Shown here one piece after another: positions 15,701 to 21,767 of a stretch of 31,968 nt of DNA. Below the pieces are notes generated by a model that made no database searches, was not told the origin of the DNA, and saw only the letters and a program-made list of their open reading frames with translations. Origin of the DNA: an uncultured Oscillospiraceae bacterium (GTDB lineage Bacteria > Bacillota_A > Clostridia > Oscillospirales > Oscillospiraceae); NCBI GenBank assembly GCA_900762245.1, contig CAAFFR010000077.1, positions 1-31,968 on the forward strand. Reading direction: 5' to 3'. The stretch's first letter is position 1. Each line of letters begins with the position of its first letter. The translations under genes and the position numbers were made by a program.

Positions 15701-18594
15701 TCAGGATCGTCGTGCTTGGGCAGCTCGATAGTACGGTTCTTGTAGGTAATGTACTGGTCCTTAGCACCTGCAATCTTAATGGTGTAGGTCTTGACGGTCC
15801 AGTCATAAGTAATGGTGGGTCTGGTGGACAGGTGCTCACCAACCAATGCATCCAGATCAGCGGAGGTGCTCAGCTTGTAGAAGCCAACATTCTCAGCGCC
15901 GACAGCCTCAGCGATGAAAGCATCGAGCTCTGCCTTCAGAGTCTCAACCTCAACAGCGGGCAGGATGCCCTTCTCCTGAACGTTGGTGGTGAAGGTAGCG
16001 GACTTGTCTCCGACAGTGGCGATAACCTGAACGTAAACCAGGGAAGCATCGGTAGCCATCAGGCTATCGGAAACAACATAGGGAGAAGCAGCCAGCTTGT
16101 TGCTGTCGCCTTCCTCGTACTCAGCTTCCAGAGCCTCGATCAGAGCGGGGATCTCGTTGCTGTTGGTGTTGATCAGGGCGTTGGGTGCAGTCAGGTTGGT
16201 CCGGACATAGTCCAGAGTACCCTGCAGGTCATTGATCTGCTCAGCAACCTGGGGGAAGCCTGCGACGTTGCACAGGATCTTCAGAGCTTCCTCTTCCTCG
16301 ACCATGGCATCCAGATAGCCAGCCAGAGCGTTGACTTCAGCGATCAGATCAGCTGCGTTGGTGCCGGTGTAGTAGAACTTCAGACCGCCGGTGTAAGCAT
16401 CCAGATATGCGGTCATGTAGTTGTAGATCTTCAGGTACTCGTTCTTAGCCAGATGGCCGTCGATGATGGCACCAACGGTATCCTGGAAGTAGCCCTGCAG
16501 ATAAACGTTACGCTCGTCAGTCTTGGTGTCATCGCCGGGAGTGAAATCGGTAACACCAATAACGGCATCCAGACCTGCCAGCTTGACCAGGTTCAGCTGA
16601 CCCATGGTCTCATAGTTGTTAGCCAAGCTGTTCAGAACTTCCACATGGCCAACTGCATCAGCCTTGATCTGATTAGCAGCATTCAGCAGCTCTTCAACGC
16701 ACTCAGCGGAGAAGTTGGTCAGATTCAGGATGTACTGGACCTTAACAGCCTTCTGGTTCCAGTCAGCGGTGTTGCCGGAGAACTTGTTCTCGGTGCCATT
16801 GCCGCCGTAGGTGTAGGGAGCCCAGCTCAGGCCCTTGTAGTCAGCAGGATAGCTGCCTTCAGCGGTCAGAACATTGTTCTCCAGAGCCAGCATAGCGTCG
16901 GAGTCGGTGGGATCGGGCTTACGGTAGCTGATGGTCTCATTGCCCTTCAGAGCGCCGGACTTCAGAATAGCGCTGGTGCTCTTGCTGCCATAGTTGTCGG
17001 AGACAACAGTGTACAGGTCAGTAACGTTATAAGCCTTGCCAGCCTTACGGGAGATTTCGGTCTCGCCGGTAATGGTGATGTTTTCACCCTGAGCATATGC
17101 CTCGCCATTGACGGTGTAGTCATAGGAGTTGGCAGGATTCTCATGGACGGGCAGAGTCATAACATAGCCGTAGGGATAGCCAGCGGGATCAGAGTAGTTG
17201 GTAACAACCACGAAGTCCTTGGGGCCATAGACGTACTTGAAGGTAGCGTCCTTAGCCAGTGCGTCCTCTTCGTGATCGCACTCAACGGACTTCAGCTCAT
17301 AGTACTCAGCGGGCATGAGCTCAGCCCAGGTAGCGAAGATCTCAGCAGCGGTAGCATCAGCACCGGCCTGGATCTCAGCCATGTTGGTGCCGATAGCCTT
17401 AGCATAGGAGTTGCTGCCGTCGCAAACCAGAGTCAGCTCGTAGCTGTCAACTTCGTTAGCAATAACGAAACCGCGAACCTCAACATTGACGTTAGCCATG
17501 TTCAGGTTAGCCTGAATGGTGGTGGTAGCAACGGTCACAGGATCGGTAACATTGACATCAACCTTGGTAACCAGACCTTCCAGCTTAGCGAAGTCAGTGC
17601 CTTCGTTGACCAGATTGGTAGTAGCCCAATTGTTGCCGGAGATGGGCTCCAGAGCGGAGACAACACCACCGATGATGTCCTTCATGGCCATCCACTGGGT
17701 GTAACCAGCTTCATCGTTGGCCTTCAGGTAGGAGTCAACAGTTGCGTGGTTCAGGTACTTGTCGGTGCTGATAGCCTTCAGGTTCTTGTAGGTCTCAGCA
17801 ACCTCATCGCAGAAAGCTGCACCGTTGGTGTACAGGTACTGGGTCTTGTATTCTGCATTGTTGTAATCAGAAGACATGACATCCAGATCCATCTTGCCGC
17901 CGTTGGCATTGATCTCGGCATCCAGTGCGTAAACTGCTGCTGCAGCCTCGTCACCCAGCTTATAGGTTTCCTCGGTGCCGAAAATCTCGATGGTCAGGCC
18001 CTCAGCCAGCTGCTTCAGAACGCCGATAGCGCCTGCGATGTTGCCCAGCTTACCCTTGGTGCCTTCGTAGGCAGCGCTCATGTTGTTCAGGCTGGCAACC
18101 ATGTTGTTGGCAGCATTGAACATGACGCTAGCCATCTGGGACAGGCCGAGAGGCAGCTGATAGTCAACCTCAACAGAGAAGGTGTTGCCTGCGTAAGAGT
18201 AATTACCCTCAAAGCAGCCCTTTTCTGCGTTGTAGGTCAGCGCAACCTCTTCCACAGTCTCGCCAACAACTCTTGCGACGGAGGGTACCCAAGACTGCTG
18301 GAAAGGCTTTGCGGTAATGGTCTTGCTTGCGGTGTCAACAGCGACCAGCTCATCGCTGCTGTCGGGGATACTGTAGGCGATAACCTTATCACCATACAGG
18401 TAGCCGGATTTCAGCAGTGCAGCTTCTGCATCAGACATTTCAAACTTGTCTGCCAGCAGAGCGCCCAGCTGGACGCCAGCATCCGTAGCTGCGGATGCAT
18501 TCAGTGCCAAGCCGGGCATGACGTTAGATGCGCAAAGCACCAATGCCAGAGCCATGGCCAGGAACCGCGTCAGGAACGTAGTTCTTTTTGTCAT
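12724..18594 (-). CDS. Giant secreted two-repeat protein with dockerin pair
   Basis: A 1956-residue exoprotein. The ATG at 18594 has GGGAGG upstream and opens a long signal peptide (MTKRTTFLTRFLAMALALVL). Residues about 45-1015 are two diverged tandem blocks of roughly 450-500 residues. Each block opens with a LLKSG/ILKSG..L.G....Y..PD motif and ends with a Y-(D/E)-Y-T-(V/I)-(N/D)-G segment. A Thr/Pro/Glu linker lies at about 1018-1055. After it comes a region with a beta-helix-like stretch (TAIIDLNGQTVKGDI). A dockerin pair (about 1889-1956) closes the protein. I recognise no enzyme family and no catalytic motif. It is followed 40 bases downstream by the cohesin-like gene, which may bind this dockerin. 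It has its own promoter and a structured leader. It could be a large adhesin or scaffold-like surface protein, but that is a guess from size and architecture. Confidence 0.88.
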   Translation of the reverse strand: MTKRTTFLTRFLAMALALVLCASNVMPGLALNASAATDAGVQLGALLADKFEMSDAEAALLKSGYLYGDKVIAYSIPDSSDELVAVDTASKTITAKPFQQSWVPSVARVVGETVEEVALTYNAEKGCFEGNYSYAGNTFSVEVDYQLPLGLSQMASVMFNAANNMVASLNNMSAAYEGTKGKLGNIAGAIGVLKQLAEGLTIEIFGTEETYKLGDEAAAAVYALDAEINANGGKMDLDVMSSDYNNAEYKTQYLYTNGAAFCDEVAETYKNLKAISTDKYLNHATVDSYLKANDEAGYTQWMAMKDIIGGVVSALEPISGNNWATTNLVNEGTDFAKLEGLVTKVDVNVTDPVTVATTTIQANLNMANVNVEVRGFVIANEVDSYELTLVCDGSNSYAKAIGTNMAEIQAGADATAAEIFATWAELMPAEYYELKSVECDHEEDALAKDATFKYVYGPKDFVVVTNYSDPAGYPYGYVMTLPVHENPANSYDYTVNGEAYAQGENITITGETEISRKAGKAYNVTDLYTVVSDNYGSKSTSAILKSGALKGNETISYRKPDPTDSDAMLALENNVLTAEGSYPADYKGLSWAPYTYGGNGTENKFSGNTADWNQKAVKVQYILNLTNFSAECVEELLNAANQIKADAVGHVEVLNSLANNYETMGQLNLVKLAGLDAVIGVTDFTPGDDTKTDERNVYLQGYFQDTVGAIIDGHLAKNEYLKIYNYMTAYLDAYTGGLKFYYTGTNAADLIAEVNALAGYLDAMVEEEEALKILCNVAGFPQVAEQINDLQGTLDYVRTNLTAPNALINTNSNEIPALIEALEAEYEEGDSNKLAASPYVVSDSLMATDASLVYVQVIATVGDKSATFTTNVQEKGILPAVEVETLKAELDAFIAEAVGAENVGFYKLSTSADLDALVGEHLSTRPTITYDWTVKTYTIKIAGAKDQYITYKNRTIELPKHDDPDYAYEYTIDGVDEITADKYTFTVEQLNKLFTNGTYVISRIAVNESDKFLEELFKPTTPTTKPTEPKPTQPGETTEPTEPEAPTQPAPVDPCVIEPVRNEKGELELVANMSGDQAGVMGLVTDLMMEYGASYIAFNGHTFMTSGNMEARAISEGETDGLEVSIQALIDAMLEDKTFSHQTLIDLGNNGNGKLLKTTLSMKVSGFEKVLEYPFTLNLTSTPAQMATLANGLNSAKSYIRFNSNNGVMEIDLDLPEAVYEAYLTAMLGTKELSKIDINAMSNKVAYQFVYDYLHLILDNEAVTAQSFENTLKMLGADIELADKPYYDLLKATLASEYLLINGNEENTTIEITALDKHINKVVSMVGIDLSNTELMGGLTADALIKELKEGGNLNVNMKVTLLDANEDYEAAVINVANHGSAMNWANNIVDFVEDLNSADLSGAAYIILLDEVDSINLGCKTAIIDLNGQTVKGDINYTGSKLVIMDSSRNTVSGAKVMGNVKGDVSILAGYYAKDVSNKLPDGYYQKNGNVLNALYTVEDGAMYTIETDKLFDENYVEGYLPAVHYLAAEIGLDMILNHYTTAALSVAADGQNYDIFAVAFDDLVGMVGSPSNKDKVANLVNDVLALYRFGNFDNDKVGGIDGFLSKVVMDLTDFRAVRDAVKNGTELVSYKFTTAPWHLGLKHVADGDYLTAGIVSDASKAESYTVGIKFSGNNKNKVLPVLNYLAATVWVNDFKFDLHQPKVVNDLLNIGGGAVTDVTLDFSRDCNYNRMLAALLAFSSEELTMKMVKDGCIMDLNDAMAVVTVGDFFGAIKKAVEAKEWDFAALAAKANVKLSKSEVETLNEYYDLFQKGAGKVLAKIEVKTDRFAPLSELANPHAEIGAATFTIDGDIAYHDAAVDYRGYGVKVTLDGIKVSLTVKLAPKCNGLWGDVNWDGRVNAMDATRILRYATKLVDADQVHRCVADVNGDGKINAMDATQILRKCVKLIDKFPVEK

Positions 18595-18750
18595 TTTTTG
18601 ACCTCCCATTGTACGTGTGCATCCCGCACACTTAATGTTCGCTCGCCGCCGTAGACTGTAGCCGGTCCCTTTCGGGGTACATGCATGGGTCGCACCAGAT
18701 ACATGGCTACCCCGTAAAAACGGCATAGTCATACTACGGCCATAGAGTTT
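18595..18750 (-). ncRNA. Structured 5' leader of the giant dockerin gene, class unknown
   Basis: Between the promoter and the start codon the minus-strand RNA can form a closing stem GCCGUAG/CUACGGC (18734-18740 with 18648-18654). Inside it lie a CCGU/ACGG hairpin (18712-18723) and a stem GUAGCC/GGCUAC (18705-18710 with 18658-18663). Within that second stem are a six-pair stem (18699-18704 with 18681-18686) and a CCC-GAAA-GGG tetraloop hairpin (18667-18676). A further hairpin (18615-18631) ends eight bases before the ribosome site. This nested layout resembles a riboswitch or other cis-regulatory RNA. I could not match it to the c-di-GMP, c-di-AMP, SAM, cobalamin or TPP consensus from memory. 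Confidence 0.4.
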
Positions 18751-18757
18751 CATGGTC

Positions 18758-18786
18758 AGTTTACCACATTTCTTTTGGTAATGCAA
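18758..18786 (-). promoter_or_regulatory. Promoter of the giant dockerin gene
   Basis: Minus-strand TTGCAT (18781-18786), a 17-bp spacer ending TGTGG, and TAAACT (18758-18763). Its first spacer bases (TACCAAAA) are the same as those of the pilin promoter at 31663-31691. Confidence 0.6.
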
Positions 18787-18898
18787 CCATTTTTCTTTCA
18801 CAAATCCATAAATTTTCCATAGTCTTTCTTGTTGATATTTCACATAAGCCGACATCTGTTTACCGTTTTCGACTTGTGGTGTATCAAAACTATTTGAC

Positions 18899-18945
18899 GT
18901 AAAAAACCGCAGAGCACCCCTGAAACGAGGTTGCTCTGCGAATTT
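18899..18945 (-). terminator. Terminator of the type IV pilus operon
   Basis: A nine-bp stem CGCAGAGCA/TGCTCTGCG (18907-18915 with 18931-18939), followed on the minus strand by GGTTTTTTACG and on the plus strand by ATTTTT. It lies downstream of the last pilus gene (stop at 18972) and upstream of the next promoter, so it separates the pilus operon from the dockerin operon. Confidence 0.8.
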
Positions 18946-18971
18946 TTCACAGAATACACCAGATATGGTAA

Positions 18972-20009
18972 TTATACCCAGTTCAGTACACCATAGCCAA
19001 GGATGCGTCCATCATCCAGGGCATAGACCCTGCTGGCCACTTCGCCGTCAGCGTTGCCCTCGATGGTACGGACGGTACCATTTTCAACTGCGGTGACTAC
19101 GCCCACATGCTGGGGAAATTTGGCATTATTTTCCACCCAGTCGAAGAAAATAATATCGCCGGGCTGAGGATTCGAGGTTTTCCAGCGGTCAATGGGGAAG
19201 GAATTCACAAATTCCTCCACATGAGCGTACTTTGGGACAGTCAGCAGATTTTCACTGCACTGCTCCAGCGCCCAGGAAACAAAGCAGGCGCACCAGGGAG
19301 TTTCCTGGTTCCAGCCGGGGTTACTGTCATAGCCGCCGATGTACCATTCGGAGAAGTATTCCCCAGTGGTAAGGCTTGCTCCGGTGCTTCCCTTCTCCGC
19401 TTCCAGAACGGAGAGGAAATTCTTCCGAGCCTCGGCATGAGGGATGCGGGTCCAGTCGGTGGATTGGGGTTCGGAGGAGGTTCTGCGGAGAGAGAAAGCT
19501 GCAGAAGCAGATTCTGGTGCAACCTGAGGTTGCGCTTCCTCATCCTTTTTCTCTGTTGTTGGTGTCGGGATTTCTTCCAAGCGGCGGCAGTAGACCGAGG
19601 TGGCATATTCGCCCTTTTCGGTCTTGACTGTCAGCATCAGCAGATCGCCGGACAACTTTGCGCTGGAATCTTCAACAGCTTCCATAAGTACTGTTGCAGT
19701 ACCGGAATATATAGCGTCCTGTTCCGCTGAGTATGAAAATAATGGTTCTTTCGAACTATCCGCTTTAATTTCCTGTACTACCCAGCCATTTGAATCCTCT
19801 ACCACATCAATCAGCTTTTCTGAAGCCAGCTTTTCCATCACTTCCAACACAATGCGAACCTCATTCTGCTTGATAGTGATATCGGTACCCTGCTTATTGA
19901 TGCGGATATAGCTCAGCAAGGTGGTGGTGGCTGCCAGCATGACTACGGAAGCCACTGCCATAGTCACTACCAGTTCCACAAGGGTAAAGCCGTGATTTCG
20001 TTTCTTCAT
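18972..20009 (-). CDS. Minor pilin-like protein fused to a CHAP hydrolase domain
   Basis: A 345-residue fusion. The ATG at 20009 overlaps the stop of the previous gene by one base and has AGGAGG upstream. The N-terminus is a class III prepilin signal (MKKRNHG, cleavage before FTLVE) with the usual hydrophobic helix and Glu at +5, and the first 150 residues look like a GspJ/PilW-type minor pilin. A Glu/Pro/Ala/Ser linker (about 150-210) leads to a CHAP domain (about 215-345). Its likely catalytic residues are Cys240 (in PWCACFVSW), His301 (in PQHVGVV) and Glu317/Asn319 (in TIEGN). By family, CHAP domains are peptidoglycan amidases or endopeptidases. Place in the operon, after GspI-like and GspK-like genes, suggests it sits in the pilus tip complex. 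It could open the cell's own wall for the pilus or act on other cells. Pilin-CHAP fusions are not something I know as a standard T4P part. Confidence 0.88.
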   Translation of the reverse strand: MKKRNHGFTLVELVVTMAVASVVMLAATTTLLSYIRINKQGTDITIKQNEVRIVLEVMEKLASEKLIDVVEDSNGWVVQEIKADSSKEPLFSYSAEQDAIYSGTATVLMEAVEDSSAKLSGDLLMLTVKTEKGEYATSVYCRRLEEIPTPTTEKKDEEAQPQVAPESASAAFSLRRTSSEPQSTDWTRIPHAEARKNFLSVLEAEKGSTGASLTTGEYFSEWYIGGYDSNPGWNQETPWCACFVSWALEQCSENLLTVPKYAHVEEFVNSFPIDRWKTSNPQPGDIIFFDWVENNAKFPQHVGVVTAVENGTVRTIEGNADGEVASRVYALDDGRILGYGVLNWV

Positions 20010-20572
20010 CAGGTGCCACCTCCTGTGGAGATTTCATAGGAGGTGTAGGTGAATGCAATATCCTCTATTGAGAATGTTGGCTTTTCTTCCTGACTCTCTA
20101 TATCACGCTCTTTTGTTTTGATTTTTCCAACAATTTTAATAGTTGTTGAAACCAGTGGATCGTCCTTAGAAGATTTCAGATTTAACACATATGTCACGGT
20201 CGCATCATCTTCTTTTATCTCGATGTCCCCCATCTCTATGAGTTCTTCTAGGTCGAGACCTTCAATTTTGCTTTCTATAGCAGCTTTCACATCAGTTTCA
20301 CTAGGCAGAGGTAGTGTTTCTTCCTTTTCTGCTGGAGAATTGGATGTGGGCTCATAGGAGAATTTTACAAAATTCTCCTCATTGCTCAACTGCGCCACAA
20401 TCTTTTCAATCTCACCTTCAGCCGCGTATTTTGTCTCCATCCGCTCCGTGAATTTCTGCTGACTTTGCAGGTTCCGGAGAGCGGCGGTCATGAGGCTGGT
20501 AGCGATAATGGTCAGGACAATCATGACCACAAGGACAAAAGGAAGGACATAACCTTCATTGTTCTTTCTCAT
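20009..20572 (-). CDS. PilX/GspK-like minor pilin
   Basis: A 187-residue protein whose start overlaps the upstream stop by four bases (ATGA). It begins MRKNNEG, then YVLPFVLVVMIVLTII, a prepilin-like helix in which residue +5 is Phe rather than Glu. Loss of Glu5 is a known trait of GspK, the tip-capping pseudopilin, and the ATSLMTAALRNLQ stretch resembles PilX N-termini. The remainder is acidic with no domain I recognise and is much shorter than GspK. It is translationally coupled to its neighbours. I infer a part in priming or capping the pilus tip together with the two flanking minor pilins. Confidence 0.7.
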   Translation of the reverse strand: MRKNNEGYVLPFVLVVMIVLTIIATSLMTAALRNLQSQQKFTERMETKYAAEGEIEKIVAQLSNEENFVKFSYEPTSNSPAEKEETLPLPSETDVKAAIESKIEGLDLEELIEMGDIEIKEDDATVTYVLNLKSSKDDPLVSTTIKIVGKIKTKERDIESQEEKPTFSIEDIAFTYTSYEISTGGGT

Positions 20573-20946
20573 TTGCCGTCCCCTTTCTCTGGCTCCGTAG
20601 GTTCTACAGCCCGGATATAGGTTTCGACTTTTAGTCCCTCTGCCTCTTCACTTGTAACGGTTACCTTATAAAAAATAGTATCTTCACCATTTTTTACAGG
20701 CTCTGTTGCAATCGTTACGTCAGGGTAGTCTGTTGCAGCAATTGCTGTACCGTCAATGCCTTTTGCCATCAATGTTTCCACCGCGGAGGAGACGGCCAGT
20801 TCTGCCTGCATGAGCTGTTCGGTTTTGGCGTTCATTTTGAAGGCCAGGACCATGCCGGTACTGATGGGGGTCACGATGATGGCCAGAATTGCGATGGCCA
20901 CCACGGTCTCCACCAGACTATAGCCTGCGTTGTGTTTGTGCTTCAT
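20569..20946 (-). CDS. GspI/PilV-like minor pilin
   Basis: A 125-residue prepilin with a good ribosome site (AAAGGAGG) upstream of ATG 20946. The leader MKHKHNAG is followed by YSLVETVVAIAILAIIV, so Glu5 is present, and the short body is typical of GspI/PilV pseudopilins. It heads a tightly overlapping group of three minor pilin genes. By analogy with the GspI-J-K complex it would help start pilus assembly at the inner membrane. Confidence 0.8.
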   Translation of the reverse strand: MKHKHNAGYSLVETVVAIAILAIIVTPISTGMVLAFKMNAKTEQLMQAELAVSSAVETLMAKGIDGTAIAATDYPDVTIATEPVKNGEDTIFYKVTVTSEEAEGLKVETYIRAVEPTEPEKGDGK

Positions 20947-20987
20947 AGCTGGTTCCTCCTTTCCGGTGGGGTACGGGGTTGCGGGTC

Positions 20988-21767
20988 TTACTTATAAATG
21001 TTGTCCTTGCCGGTTTCGTACTGCTTGATGTCCGGTGCCTCGTATTCTCTTGCGGAGTCCACGGTGTACAGGATCAGATAGAGGGTACCCTCTGCCAGAT
21101 CCTTCTTGGCATTGTAGGATACCGTTGCCTCATAGATGGAGGTAACGAAGCCGTCCTGGGCCAGGTAGTTGATCATATCCTTGAAGCCTTCGTAGGTAGT
21201 CTTGTAGTTGACCACCAGAATCAGGCCCATGAGGTTTGCGCCCTCGGCATCCATCAGCGGTGCCAGCACCTGTGCGCTGCCGAAGTGGAAGTTGGTACCC
21301 AAACTGTACTCTGAGCCAGGCTTCACACCCAGTTGATTTCCACTGGCATCTTGAAGTCGGTTGGAATCGATATTCCAAGCGTTCTTGGACAACACGCCCA
21401 TGGAGGACAGCTTGCCGTCGATGCCCATGACTTCCCACAGCTTGATTTCCGTGCCGAAGATCTTTTCCAGATACAGACCGTACATGATCTGGTCTTCTTC
21501 CTTCATTTCCTTGGGGAAGTGGCCGTAGAGTTCTTCCCGGCTTTCTTCCAGCTGGAGCTTGGCGGCATCCAGCTGATCCTGAACATCCTTGTACTTCAGG
21601 TTTTCCGCGATCTGAACTTCCAGCACGTCGATGATGTTCTGCAGCTGCTTTGCTTCGGATTCGTAGGCGGCCTTCTCGGTCTCGTACTTATTGAACCAGA
21701 TCCAGGCGGCGGCCGCAACCAGAATGAGGGCGATGATGACCTTCCAGTATTTTGCCAGAGATTTCAT
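20988..21767 (-). CDS. pilO: PilO-like pilus assembly protein
   Basis: A 259-residue bitopic protein: a short cytoplasmic tail, one membrane segment (about 9-25), a coiled coil (about 30-85) and an alpha/beta domain, the standard PilO plan. Its ATG overlaps the stop of the pilMN gene by one base (TAATG). PilO normally pairs with PilN and links the cytoplasmic PilM ring to the extracytoplasmic part of the machine. The identification rests on topology and gene order more than on motifs. Confidence 0.75.
   Translation of the reverse strand: MKSLAKYWKVIIALILVAAAAWIWFNKYETEKAAYESEAKQLQNIIDVLEVQIAENLKYKDVQDQLDAAKLQLEESREELYGHFPKEMKEEDQIMYGLYLEKIFGTEIKLWEVMGIDGKLSSMGVLSKNAWNIDSNRLQDASGNQLGVKPGSEYSLGTNFHFGSAQVLAPLMDAEGANLMGLILVVNYKTTYEGFKDMINYLAQDGFVTSIYEATVSYNAKKDLAEGTLYLILYTVDSAREYEAPDIKQYETGKDNIYK

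Noticed and set aside
12832..18654. A 1940-codon open frame on the plus strand opposite the giant dockerin gene
   Set aside because: It mirrors the minus-strand gene, has no ribosome site or signal, and its product is a low-complexity Val/Gln/Asp/Ser-rich string. The minus frame has a signal peptide, linker and dockerin. The open antisense frame follows from codon bias.
18595..18750. Leader as a c-di-GMP-I riboswitch
   Set aside because: A GAAA tetraloop is present, but I cannot find the conserved GGGCAAACC or GGTAG core of that class.
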